Made by a program: the position numbers and the translations under genes. DNA of 12,691 bases from Halanaeroarchaeum sp051744605 (GTDB lineage Archaea > Halobacteriota > Halobacteria > Halobacteriales > Halobacteriaceae). Numbering within the stretch: position 1 is the first letter of the stretch; each line of letters opens with the position of its first letter. Of this stretch, positions 6,552 to 12,691 are shown in pieces. Location of the stretch: NCBI GenBank assembly GCA_051744605.1, contig JBNJDE010000066.1:1-12691 (forward strand), given 5' to 3'. The notes beneath the pieces were generated by a model. That model was given only the letters and a program-made list of their open reading frames with translations, was not told where the DNA came from and ran no database searches.

Positions 6552-6573
6552 GCCGTCTGTAAGACAGTACGGC
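6552..6573 (+). promoter_or_regulatory. Hairpin in the presumed porB leader
   Basis: GCCGTCTGT (6552-6560), loop AAG, then ACAGTACGGC (6564-6573) forms a nine-base-pair stem with one bulged base. It lies 43 nt before the porB ATG. It could be a leader RNA element or a DNA operator. There is no oligo-T after it, so it is not a terminator. Confidence 0.4.
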
Positions 6574-6616
6574 TGAGAGATTGACGACGACAAACAGGGA
6601 GACGTTACACAATACC

Positions 6617-7516
6617 ATGTCATGGACTGGTGAAGACACCGGCCAGCAGATCAACGACGGGCACCCCGCCTGTTCGGGATGCGGGATGATTCTCGGCGTG
6701 CGACACCTCCTGGAGGAGGCGGGTGACGACAGCACGCTCGTCATCCCGGCCTCCTGTGCGAGCGTCGTCCAGGGCGTGTATCCGTACACGGCCTTCGACG
6801 TCCCCGTCGTGAACACGGCGTTTGCGGCGTCCGCGAGCACCGCGAGTGGCCTTAGACAGGCGTACGAACAGCAAGACGAGGACACCAACGTCATCGTCGT
6901 TGCGGGTGACGGTGGGTCGACCGACATCGGCCTGGCGTCGCTGTCGGGCGCACTGGATCGCGACGATGACATCCTGTACGTCCTCTACGACAACGAGGCG
7001 TACTCGAACACCGGCTTCCAGAAGTCCGGGCGGACGCCCGGCGGCGCACAGACCACGACGACGCCGACCGGTCGCATCGGTCGGCAAAAAGACATCGACG
7101 AGATCGTCTCTGCACACGACCCCGCGTACATGGCGACCGCGTCGCCCGGCTTCGTGCCGGACCTCCGTCGCAAGGCCGAGAAGGGGCTGGCGGCCGACGG
7201 CATCTCGTTCCTGCACCTGCACGCGCCCTGCCCGCCCGGGTGGCGCATCGACACCGACGAGACCGTCGAGGTAGCGCGCAACGCCGTCTCGAGTGCCCTG
7301 TGGGTGCTGTACGAGCGCGAGCGCGGCGGCGAGTACACGCTCAACAACCCGAGCGTCTCCGCCTTCCGAAACCCCGATCCCGTCGCCGAGTACGTCGAGG
7401 GACAGGGACGGTTCGACACCGCGACGGACGCGGACGTCGAGGCGCTCGAAGAGCAAGCAGCGCAGAACATCGAGTACTTCGGTCAGTTCACCGACCGGGA
7501 GGTGTCGCCACGATGA
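6617..7516 (+). CDS. porB: 2-oxoacid (pyruvate-type):ferredoxin oxidoreductase, beta subunit
   Basis: The 299-residue thiamine-pyrophosphate-binding subunit of the four-subunit enzyme that converts pyruvate and CoA to acetyl-CoA and CO2, reducing ferredoxin. The TPP motif is GDGGSTDIG (98-106) with YDNEAYSNTG (124-133). The proximal [4Fe-4S] cysteines are C19 and C22 (ACSGCG), C47 (PASCASV) and C205 (HAPCPPGW), with the spacing known for this enzyme class. The start is ATG at 6617-6619. A TTG at 6581 would add 12 residues that fall inside the leader and lack domain similarity. It ends in an ATGA overlap with porA. It heads a four-gene operon in the order beta-alpha-gamma-delta. 2-Ketoisovalerate is another possible substrate. 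Confidence 0.93.
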   Translation: MSWTGEDTGQQINDGHPACSGCGMILGVRHLLEEAGDDSTLVIPASCASVVQGVYPYTAFDVPVVNTAFAASASTASGLRQAYEQQDEDTNVIVVAGDGGSTDIGLASLSGALDRDDDILYVLYDNEAYSNTGFQKSGRTPGGAQTTTTPTGRIGRQKDIDEIVSAHDPAYMATASPGFVPDLRRKAEKGLAADGISFLHLHAPCPPGWRIDTDETVEVARNAVSSALWVLYERERGGEYTLNNPSVSAFRNPDPVAEYVEGQGRFDTATDADVEALEEQAAQNIEYFGQFTDREVSPR

Positions 7517-8685
7517 GCGCCGACCTCGAGCCAACGGACGAGCGATCCGCGGGGACCGAAATCCTCTCCGGGACGGGAGCGGTCGCCCGGGCCGTCCGCG
7601 ACGCGGGCGTGGACGTCGTGTCTGCCTACCCCATCACGCCACAGACCGAGATCGTCGAATCCATCGCCGAGTACGTCGAGACGGGCGAACTCGACGCGTC
7701 GTTCTCGCGGGTCGAGAGCGAGCACTCCGCGCTCTCGGCGGTCATGGGTGCGGCACAGGCCGGCAGTCGGACGTTCACCGCGACCGCCAGCCAGGGCCTC
7801 CTCTACATGAGCGAGATGGTGTGGTGGACGGCCGGTGCCCGCCTCCCGGTCGTCATGGCCATCGCCAACCGGGCGCTCGGACCGCCCTGGAACATCTGGG
7901 GGTCGCACACGGACGCGTTGTCCCAGCGCGACGCCGGTTGGTCGCAGGTGTTCGCGGCCAGCGTCCAGGAGGCCTACGACCTCACGCTCGCCGCCTACCG
8001 GATCGCCGAGAACGAGGACGTCATGTTGCCGGCGATGGTGAACCTCGACGGGTTCACGCTCGCACACACGATGCAGCCACTCGAACTCGTCTCGGAGACG
8101 GCGGCCCGCGAGTACCTCGGCGAGATATCGGTTCCCCACGAACTCGACGTCGAGAATCCGCGCGGCTACGGCGCGATGACCGGCGGCGGGGACTTCTGGC
8201 GCTTCCGCAGACGCATGATGGACGCCATGGACGCCGTCCCGGACGCCACCCGGGCCGCCCTCGACGACCTGGCCGACGTCACCGGGCGCGAGTACGACCT
8301 CGTGCACACCTACCGCACCGACGATGCCGACGTCGTCATCGTCGGTCTCGGAACGATGGCACGCGAGGCCGAGGTGGCCGCGGACCTCCTCCGCGAGGAG
8401 GACGGAGTCGACGCCGGGGTCGTCCGGCCGCTCCTGTACACGCCGTTCCCCGAGGACGAGTTCGCCGCCGCCGTCGGCGACGCGACCCCGGTCGTCCTCG
8501 ACAGGTCGACGTCCTTCGGTCGGGGCGGCATTTTGACCCGCGACGTCGAGATGGCGCTCGACCGCCCCGTCGCCTCGGTCATCGCCGGTATCGGTGGCCA
8601 GAGCGTCGACTACGAGGACATGGCCCGCATCGTTCGGCAGGCCGAACCCGGCGAGACCGCCTGGTTCGGAGGTGAGATCCAATGA
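7513..8685 (+). CDS. porA: 2-oxoacid (pyruvate-type):ferredoxin oxidoreductase, alpha subunit
   Basis: The 390-residue subunit that forms the active site with PorB. It has YPITPQT at 39-45 (T42 matches the substrate-binding threonine of pyruvate:ferredoxin oxidoreductase). VESEHSALSAVMGAAQAG follows at 67-84, with E70 in the position of the TPP-activating glutamate. ANRALGPPWNIW (118-129, R120) and HTDALSQRDAGW (132-143) come next. The NRAL-x-x-P-x-NIW and HTD/HSD-x-x-S-x-RD-x-GW pattern is closest to pyruvate enzymes. The C-terminal transketolase-like domain contains VLDRSTSFGRGG and GGQSVDYEDM. Both ends overlap neighbouring genes by ATGA (7513-7516 and 8682-8685), so expression is coupled. 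Confidence 0.93.
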   Translation: MSADLEPTDERSAGTEILSGTGAVARAVRDAGVDVVSAYPITPQTEIVESIAEYVETGELDASFSRVESEHSALSAVMGAAQAGSRTFTATASQGLLYMSEMVWWTAGARLPVVMAIANRALGPPWNIWGSHTDALSQRDAGWSQVFAASVQEAYDLTLAAYRIAENEDVMLPAMVNLDGFTLAHTMQPLELVSETAAREYLGEISVPHELDVENPRGYGAMTGGGDFWRFRRRMMDAMDAVPDATRAALDDLADVTGREYDLVHTYRTDDADVVIVGLGTMAREAEVAADLLREEDGVDAGVVRPLLYTPFPEDEFAAAVGDATPVVLDRSTSFGRGGILTRDVEMALDRPVASVIAGIGGQSVDYEDMARIVRQAEPGETAWFGGEIQ

Positions 8686-9233
8686 GCACCGACGCAGTCG
8701 ACGTCACGGAGATTCGGTGGCACAGCCGCGGCGGCCAGGGCGGCATGACCGCGAGTCAACTGCTCGCGGCGGCCGCCTTCCGCGACGGAAAGGAGGCGAC
8801 CGCCTTCAGTTTCTACGGGGCCGAACGACGTGGCGCACCAGTCACCTCGTACAATCGCCTCTCCACGGAACCGATCAAACTGTACAGCCAGGTCGCCCGG
8901 CCCGACGTCGTCATCGTCCTCGACGACTCGCTGGTCGACGTCGAGTCGGTCACCGAGGGGCTCGCCGAAGACGGTGTCGTCGTCGCGAACACCACCGATC
9001 CCGAGCAGTTCGACGTCCCCGGACGACTGGTCACGGTGGACGCGACGACGATCGCCCAGGATCACGGTCTCCAGGCCGACGGGTCGGCCATCGTCAACAC
9101 GCCGATACTCGGCGCGGTCGCTCGCACCGACCTGGTGACCCTGGAGACGCTCACGGACGTCATCGACGAAGCATTCGGTTCGACGAACGCCTCGGCCGCA
9201 CGTGCGGCCTACGACGACGCCACGGAGGAGTAA
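8682..9233 (+). CDS. porG: 2-oxoacid (pyruvate-type):ferredoxin oxidoreductase, gamma subunit
   Basis: The 183-residue gamma subunit. It has the family hallmarks RWHSRGGQGGMTASQLLA (12-29), FSFYGAERRGAPVTSYNR (42-59) and RPDVVIVLDDSL. In the four-subunit complex this domain completes the CoA-binding, structural part of the enzyme. The glycine-rich RGGQG loop and ERRGAPV motif are conserved. The start ATG at 8682 overlaps the porA stop. The stop is TAA at 9231-9233, with only 3 nt before porD. Confidence 0.93.
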   Translation: MSTDAVDVTEIRWHSRGGQGGMTASQLLAAAAFRDGKEATAFSFYGAERRGAPVTSYNRLSTEPIKLYSQVARPDVVIVLDDSLVDVESVTEGLAEDGVVVANTTDPEQFDVPGRLVTVDATTIAQDHGLQADGSAIVNTPILGAVARTDLVTLETLTDVIDEAFGSTNASAARAAYDDATEE

Positions 9234-9236
9234 CTC

Positions 9237-9521
9237 ATGGGAGCATTCGACACCGACATCGACACCGAGGTCGACGAACTGCTGGTCGCGGCCAGCCAAC
9301 CGACCGAGGCGGCCGCGGGCAAGACCGGCGCGTGGCGCACCCACCGCCCCGAACTCGACCACGACGCCTGCATCGAGTGCGGTGAGTGTTACACGTACTG
9401 CCCGGACAGCGCCTTCGACACCGACCTGAACATAGACTTCGACTACTGCAAGGGGTGTGGCGTCTGCGCGAATATCTGCCCCGTCGACGCCATCGAGATG
9501 GTGCGCGAAGGGGCCGTCTGA
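9237..9521 (+). CDS. porD: 2-oxoacid (pyruvate-type):ferredoxin oxidoreductase, delta subunit (2x[4Fe-4S])
   Basis: A 94-residue ferredoxin-like subunit that carries electrons from the PorB cluster to soluble ferredoxin. Two complete cluster motifs are present: CIECGECYTYCP (C45, C48, C51, C55) and CKGCGVCANICP (C71, C74, C77, C81), each followed by the usual Pro and acidic segment. The preceding AWRTHRPELDHDAC stretch matches the PorD leader that docks on the enzyme. The N-terminal 30 residues are an acidic extension, as is common in haloarchaea. It is the last gene of the operon and is followed by a gene-poor region. Confidence 0.93.
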   Translation: MGAFDTDIDTEVDELLVAASQPTEAAAGKTGAWRTHRPELDHDACIECGECYTYCPDSAFDTDLNIDFDYCKGCGVCANICPVDAIEMVREGAV

Positions 9522-9567
9522 CAGGCCGGCAGTACCGTTTTGCGGCCGTTGGCGCGTGCATGTATGC

Positions 9568-9760
9568 TCAGGGTTCGAAGGCGGCCAGAGCGATGATCGC
9601 CGTCGTCCCGTGTCCGTGATACGAGTGCTGGTAGCAGTCGAAGTCGGTCGGAATCGCTTCGACTCGATCCCGGGAGAGGTGGCGATCCCCCCCCCCCCCC
9701 GGCCGTGACGAGAAGCGTTTCGTCCGCGTCAGTTCCGAAGGTCGTGAGACGGTTCTCCGG
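9568..9760 (-). pseudogene. Frameshifted 3' remnant of an unidentified gene, split by a run of 14 C
   Basis: On the minus strand one frame encodes an acidic, haloarchaeal-looking stretch (TFGTDADETLLVTAGG) up to a homopolymer of 14 G (plus-strand C at 9687-9700). The frame just after it encodes RHLSRDRVEAIPTDFDC, then YQHSYHGHGTTAIIALAAF and a TGA at 9568-9570. The halves are one base out of register: a 13-base tract would join them. No start codon is visible, and an in-frame TAA lies at 9761-9763. It is therefore either a truncated pseudogene or a switched-off slippage-prone gene whose start lies elsewhere. I cannot name the family; the HSYHGHG cluster is its most distinctive feature. Confidence 0.45.
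9687..9700. repeat. Homopolymer of 14 C
   Basis: An uninterrupted run of 14 cytosines, the longest homopolymer in the window. Such tracts slip readily during replication and are also error-prone in sequencing. The tract sits exactly where the reading frame of the remnant changes. Confidence 0.9.
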
Positions 9761-9763
9761 TTA

Positions 9764-10010
9764 GGACCTGCGCTTGCCGACGCTCAGTTGTCGCCTCCAG
9801 CGGCGGGCAGTCGAATGTTGACGGACCAATTCGGAGAGTAGGGTTGTCGGATGTGCATCCTCCCACTTCTGTTAGAACACAAAAGTGCGGATGGAGCCCC
9901 TGCCAGGTATAATAACCCCGCTAGTTGAGACGTAAATGCAGGTATGAGGAAAAAATAAGTTAGTTGGCTACACGATTAAACTCACACTCGCCAACAGGGC
10001 GAACGGCGTA
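9764..10010. other. Gene-free, relatively AT-rich spacer
   Basis: I see no coding sequence here. It contains a TATA-like GGTATAATAACC (9906-9917) with no plausible ORF after it, a stray ATG followed within four codons by a stop, and several oligo-A runs near 9950-9957. A small unannotated RNA could start here, but nothing supports one directly. Confidence 0.4.
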
Positions 10011-10244
10011 CTACTGCCGTGTCGCCCCTGTGAAAGTCAATACACCTGCAGCGAGCAGGCCGAAAAGAATGGCCTGTCCGACGGTCACGAATGGGAGACT
10101 CGAAGTGAGTCCTGCGATGGCGACCCCAATCACGACCGCTGCGATGACGAATATCACTGGCGAGTTCACCTCCCTTACGTATCGAGGGAGTGAGAGTCCA
10201 TTTGCTGGGACAAATGGGCTCGATTTATGTCCTCCAGTCGACAT
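10011..10244 (-). CDS. Small two-helix membrane protein
   Basis: A 77-residue protein of unknown function. A polar N-terminus of about 28 residues is followed by two hydrophobic helices, at about 29-46 (IFVIAAVVIGVAIAGL in its core) and 52-72 (VGQAILFGLLAAGVLTF), joined by a short loop. It ends in GATRQ. The start is ATG at 10242-10244; a TTG two codons upstream is less likely. A TATA-like box lies about 32 nt upstream. Codon use is less GC-biased than in the por or tuf genes. It sits alone between the por operon and the tRNA/tuf locus, with no same-strand partner close by. Confidence 0.6.
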   Translation of the reverse strand: MSTGGHKSSPFVPANGLSLPRYVREVNSPVIFVIAAVVIGVAIAGLTSSLPFVTVGQAILFGLLAAGVLTFTGATRQ

Positions 10245-10270
10245 TGGCAACTGATGTGTAGCAGAGGTAT

Positions 10271-10279
10271 CAGTATAAG
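10271..10279 (-). promoter_or_regulatory. Probable TATA box of the small membrane protein gene
   Basis: CTTATACTG on the minus strand lies about 32 nt before the ATG at 10244, consistent with a short or absent leader. The surrounding sequence is otherwise featureless. Confidence 0.45.
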
Positions 10280-10397
10280 ACTCCCGGTAGCGGGGTGAAA
10301 CTGAAAGACGGCGGCCCGGTCTTTAAGAGGGGGATTCGTCAATTCAAGGCTAAAAGTAAGTCAGCAGCAGAAGAAAATCATGATCCGGGTATGCATT

Positions 10398-10574
10398 CTA
10401 CCTCTGCTCAAATCTAAACACGTGCGGCTCGTACTCCAGTGACCACTTCCGCATCTCCACCGGCTCGGCGATCTCCTCGGCGACCCTGGGCGGAATAACC
10501 TCGTGAGCGAGCGCATCTTCGGGTTCCTGCAAAAGCGATCCGATCGCATCCACGTTCAGTAGCACTGCCCACAT
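10398..10574 (-). CDS. Short orphan ORF, possibly a gene remnant
   Basis: 58 codons from ATG at 10572-10574 to TAG at 10398-10400. The protein is acidic and haloarchaeal in composition (GSLLQEPEDALAHEVIPPRV, then EEIAEPVEMRKW and SLEYEPHVFRFEQR), unlike shadow frames. The frame stays open upstream as far as the hairpin region, and a GTG about 20 codons upstream gives an alternative start. I do not recognise a family. It lies downstream of a tRNA gene, a common integration site, so it could be the tail of a decayed inserted gene, but there is no integrase motif. Confidence 0.4.
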   Translation of the reverse strand: MWAVLLNVDAIGSLLQEPEDALAHEVIPPRVAEEIAEPVEMRKWSLEYEPHVFRFEQR

Positions 10575-10686
10575 TTTGTTGGCACCCAGTTTCTCCGCGT
10601 CATGGGAGAATCTCGGGCGTCCGGTCACTCCGGGGTGCGGTGGCGGCCCGTTTCGTGTTCGTGGCGGTCGTCCTCCGATGCGCGGT

Positions 10687-10707
10687 CCGCGAGCCGCAGG
10701 CTCGCGG
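10687..10707. repeat. GC-rich perfect inverted repeat (9-bp stem, GCA loop)
   Basis: CCGCGAGCC, then GCA, then GGCTCGCGG. On the plus strand it is followed a few bases later by a run of five T (10714-10718), so it could terminate plus-strand transcription. It could equally be one of the small palindromes common in haloarchaeal spacers. Confidence 0.55.
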
Positions 10708-10741
10708 CTGCGTGTTTTTGGTGCAGATTTTTGCGAGGAGC

Positions 10742-10758
10742 GGTGCGCGAAGCGCACC
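10742..10758. repeat. GC-rich perfect inverted repeat (7-bp stem, GAA loop)
   Basis: GGTGCGC, then GAA, then GCGCACC, just downstream of the tRNA gene and its oligo-T. With the neighbouring hairpin at 10687-10707 it makes a pair of similar short palindromes with trinucleotide loops. Confidence 0.55.
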
Positions 10759-10766
10759 CGACGAGT

Positions 10767-10771
10767 AAAAA
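10767..10771 (-). terminator. Oligo-T terminator of the tRNA gene
   Basis: Five consecutive T on the minus strand begin 8 nt after the tRNA 3' end, as expected for archaeal RNA polymerase termination. Confidence 0.5.
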
Positions 10772-10778
10772 GGTGCGA

Positions 10779-10850
10779 TGGACTCGCTGGGATTTGAACC
10801 CAGGGCCTCTTCCTTGCGAAGGAAGCGATCTGCCACTGATCTACGAGCCC
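10779..10850 (-). tRNA. tRNA-Ala, anticodon CGC (reads GCG)
   Basis: A 72-nt cloverleaf. The acceptor stem is GGGCTCG/CGAGTCC with the G3:U70 pair that identifies alanine tRNA, and A73 as discriminator. The D-stem is GATC/GATC with loop AGTGGCA. The anticodon stem is CTTCC/GGAAG around TTCGCAA, giving CGC (plus-strand 10816-10818). The variable loop is AGGCC, and the T-arm is CTGGG-TTCAAAT-CCCAG. No CCA is encoded and there is no intron. It lies 74 nt downstream of rpsJ on the same strand and may be transcribed with it or from a weak box near 10874-10882. Confidence 0.96.
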
Positions 10851-10924
10851 GTACCAGGCAGTATCGGTCTGCTGTACTTGTGTGTTCTGTTTCGGTCGAA
10901 AGACGGGGAGCGTCGAGCGCGTTG

Positions 10925-11233
10925 CTAGTCCTCGAGAACGATCTCGATGGAGACGTCGTTCGGGACCTGAATCCGCATGAGCTGGCGAAGGGCGCGTTCG
11001 TCGGCGTCGATGTCGATCAGACGCTTGTGGACGCGCATCTCCCAGTGTTCCCACGTGGCAGTTCCCTCGCCGTCCGGCGACTTGCGCGACGGCACTTCGA
11101 GGGTCTTCGTCGGGAGCGGGACCGGCCCGCTCATGTTGACGCCCGTCTTCTCGGCGATCTCCCGGACGTCCGCGGTGATATCGTCGAGGTCTCCGGGGCT
11201 CACGCCGGCGAGCCGAACACGTGCTTGTTGCAT
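10925..11233 (-). CDS. rpsJ: Small ribosomal subunit protein uS10
   Basis: The 102-residue archaeal S10 protein, which sits in the head of the 30S subunit. It is recognisable from MQQARVRLAGVSPGDLDDI at the start, GPVPLPTKTLEVPSRKSPDG in the loop that enters the subunit, and HWEMRVHKRLIDIDADERAL near the end. Length is normal. ATG 11231-11233 begins 3 nt after the tuf stop, the classic archaeal tuf-rps10 arrangement, so it is co-transcribed with tuf. A degenerate copy of its first 17 codons lies at 6317-6367. Confidence 0.97.
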   Translation of the reverse strand: MQQARVRLAGVSPGDLDDITADVREIAEKTGVNMSGPVPLPTKTLEVPSRKSPDGEGTATWEHWEMRVHKRLIDIDADERALRQLMRIQVPNDVSIEIVLED

Positions 11234-11236
11234 GGA

Positions 11237-12502
11237 TTAGGCTTCGGTGACGTCCAGGACCTTCCCGGCGGCGATGGTCTGGCCCATGTCACGCACCGCG
11301 AAGGAGCCGAGCTCGGGGATCTCCGAGGACGGCTCGATCGAGAGCGGCTTCTGCGGGCGCACGGTGACGACGGCGGCGTCACCGGACTGGATGAAGTCGG
11401 GGTTCTCCTCCTCGACCTCGCCAGTGGACGGGTTGATCTTCTGGTCGATGGCCTCGATGGTACACGCGACCTGCGCCGTGTGGGCGTGGAAGACCGGCGT
11501 GTAGCCGGCGGTGATGACCGAGGGGTGCTGCATGACGACCATCTGGGCCGTGAACGTCTCGGCGACCTTGGGCGGGTCGTCGGCTGGGCCGACGACGTCG
11601 CCACGGCGGATGTCGTCCTTGCCGATGCCGCGGACGTTGAACCCGACGTTGTCGCCGGGGCCGGCCTCGGGGACCTCCTCGTGGTGCATCTCGATCGTCT
11701 TCACTTCGCCGCCCACGTCGGAGGGCTGGAAGGAGACGTTGTCGCCCGGGTGCATCATGCCGGTCTCGATACGTCCGACCGGGACCGTCCCGATGCCGGA
11801 GATGGTGTAGACGTCCTGGATCGGGAGGCGAAGCGGGGCGTCGGTCGGCGGCGAGACCTCTGGCAGGCTGTTGAGTGCCTCGAGGACCGTCTCGCCGTCG
11901 TACCAGGGCGTGTTCTCCGAGTGCTCGGAGACGTTGTCGCCCTCGAACGCGGAGATGGGGATGAAGCTGGCGTCGTCCGTGTCGAACGCGACCTGCTTGA
12001 AGAGGCCCTTGACCTCTTCGACGACTTCGTCGTAGGTGTTCTGCTCGTAGTCGACGAGGTCCATCTTGTTGACGCCGACGATGAGTTCCTCGATACCGAG
12101 GGTGCGAGCGAGGAAGACGTGCTCACGGGTCTGCGGCTGGACGCCGTCGTCCGCCGCGACGACGAGTACGGCGTTGTCAGCCTGCGACGCGCCCGTGATC
12201 ATGTTCTTCACGAAGTCGCGGTGACCCGGTGTGTCGACGATAGTGAAGTAGTAGGTGTCCGTCTGGAACTCCTGGTGGGCGATGTCGATGGTGACACCGC
12301 GCTCGCGCTCTTCGGCCAGGTTGTCCATGACGTAGGCGAACTCGAAGCCGCCCTTACCCTTCTCTTCGGCTTCTTCGCGATACTGTTCGATGACGTGCTC
12401 GGGGACGCTCCCCGTCTCGAAGAGGAGTCGACCCACGAGCGTACTCTTTCCGTGGTCGACGTGGCCGATAATGGCCAAGTTCTGGTGCGGTTTGTCGCTC
12501 AT
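11237..12502 (-). CDS. tuf: Translation elongation factor 1-alpha (EF-Tu homologue)
   Basis: The 421-residue GTPase that delivers aminoacyl-tRNA to the ribosome. The G motifs are complete: GHVDHGKS (13-20), ERERGVTIDIAHQEF (65-79), DTPGH (90-94), NKMD (145-148) and SAFEG (184-188). The two beta-barrel domains follow (PIQDVYTISGIGTVPVGRIE, then NPDFIQSGDAAVVTV and the C-terminal GSFAVRDMGQTIAAGKVLDV). The acidic composition is typical of haloarchaea. The start is ATG at 12500-12502. It has a clear TATA box and a leader of about 28 nt, and is followed after 3 nt by rpsJ. Parts of its 3' end are duplicated in degenerate form at 6368-6458. Confidence 0.98.
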   Translation of the reverse strand: MSDKPHQNLAIIGHVDHGKSTLVGRLLFETGSVPEHVIEQYREEAEEKGKGGFEFAYVMDNLAEERERGVTIDIAHQEFQTDTYYFTIVDTPGHRDFVKNMITGASQADNAVLVVAADDGVQPQTREHVFLARTLGIEELIVGVNKMDLVDYEQNTYDEVVEEVKGLFKQVAFDTDDASFIPISAFEGDNVSEHSENTPWYDGETVLEALNSLPEVSPPTDAPLRLPIQDVYTISGIGTVPVGRIETGMMHPGDNVSFQPSDVGGEVKTIEMHHEEVPEAGPGDNVGFNVRGIGKDDIRRGDVVGPADDPPKVAETFTAQMVVMQHPSVITAGYTPVFHAHTAQVACTIEAIDQKINPSTGEVEEENPDFIQSGDAAVVTVRPQKPLSIEPSSEIPELGSFAVRDMGQTIAAGKVLDVTEA

Positions 12503-12691
12503 GGTGTGATATTCGCGCTGTAGACGCGCTCTGTGGGTTTCCTTCGTCAGTTAGTATTAAAACCATTTCGAAACCCGCTGAGAGCGAACCCGACGCCGTC
12601 TTGCGGTTTGTGAGAGAGACTCGTACGAACCGGCCCCGGCGAGCGCGGGCGGCCCGAACCCCGGTGACCCAGACGGACGACTGTGTCAGTC
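12503..12691. promoter_or_regulatory. tuf upstream region with promoter
   Basis: On the minus strand TTTTAATAC (plus 12554-12562), preceded by a purine-rich GAAATGG BRE-like patch, forms a strong TATA element. It lies about 55 nt before the tuf ATG, giving a leader of about 28 nt. From about 12600 to the right edge I see no coding sequence in any frame that has haloarchaeal composition and a start or stop that makes sense. Confidence 0.6.

Noticed and set aside
4366..6619. The 11-mer CACAATACCAT both near 4368 and just before the porB start
   Set aside because: A match of this length is expected several times by chance in a window this size, and the two contexts are otherwise unlike.
9457..9708. 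A plus-strand 83-codon ORF overlapping the end of porD and the C run
   Set aside because: It starts inside porD in another frame, ends in translated poly-C (prolines) and has no coherent composition.
215..9902. Shared 13-mer GGATGGAGCCCCT near 216 and near 9889, as possible ends of a mobile element
   Set aside because: The match does not extend, there is no inverted partner or transposase, and one such 13-mer is expected by chance.
9522..10779. An integrated element ending at the 3' end of tRNA-Ala
   Set aside because: I found no second copy of the tRNA 3' end to the left and no integrase motif; the GGTTCGAA at 9572 belongs to the gene remnant.
10778..12523. A 581-codon plus-strand open frame opposite tRNA-Ala, rpsJ and tuf
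   Set aside because: It reads through the tRNA and antisense to two highly conserved genes, so it is a codon-bias shadow.
1..12691. CRISPR array, insertion sequence or toxin-antitoxin pair
   Set aside because: No regularly spaced repeats, no transposase motifs and no recognisable toxin or antitoxin were seen anywhere in the window.

Overview
The window is a piece of a haloarchaeal chromosome. It has high GC with GAC/GAG/GTC-rich codon use and acidic proteins. Several genes have TATA-like boxes about 25 to 32 bases before the start codon, as leaderless transcripts do. It also carries archaeal elongation factor 1-alpha next to ribosomal protein uS10. No species can be named from this sequence. 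A complete four-subunit 2-oxoacid:ferredoxin oxidoreductase is unusual, because the characterised haloarchaeal enzymes (Halobacterium PorAB and KorAB) have two subunits. It hints at an anaerobic or facultatively anaerobic lineage, which is an inference.

Layout, left to right. Positions 1-4274 are a run of minus-strand genes: the start of a HesB/IscA-like iron-sulfur assembly protein, dihydroxy-acid dehydratase (ilvD), a rhomboid-family intramembrane protease, a carboxymuconolactone-decarboxylase-like protein, and a TauE/SafE anion exporter coupled to a tiny membrane protein. An ArsR-type regulator with a CxxC motif is divergent from the exporter pair (4548-4856) and is the obvious candidate to control it. 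A cysteine-rich membrane protein with a possible PH/GRAM-like domain (minus) and a coupled pair of small unidentified genes (plus) fill 4876-6215.

Positions 6617-9521 hold a tight plus-strand operon, porB-porA-porG-porD, with ATGA overlaps or a 3-nt gap between genes. It encodes all four subunits of a pyruvate-type ferredoxin oxidoreductase. It appears to have a long leader containing a palindrome and a bulged hairpin. From 9522 to 10778 the DNA is gene-poor. It holds a frameshifted gene remnant around a run of 14 C, a small two-helix membrane protein, a short orphan ORF and two short GC hairpins. The right end (10779-12502) is translation machinery on the minus strand: tRNA-Ala(CGC), rpsJ (uS10) and tuf (EF-1alpha).

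The most unexpected structure is in the apparent spacer between the small-gene pair and the por operon. Positions 6317-6458 are a degenerate second copy of the tuf/rpsJ junction that lies intact at 11182-11425, in the same orientation. About 86% of bases match over the first 91 nt. There is a 105-nt in-frame internal deletion bounded by an exact 8-base repeat in the intact gene, and both the tuf stop and the rpsJ start have been lost. The por operon is therefore flanked on one side by a ghost of the locus that flanks it on the other. This points to an old duplication or rearrangement.
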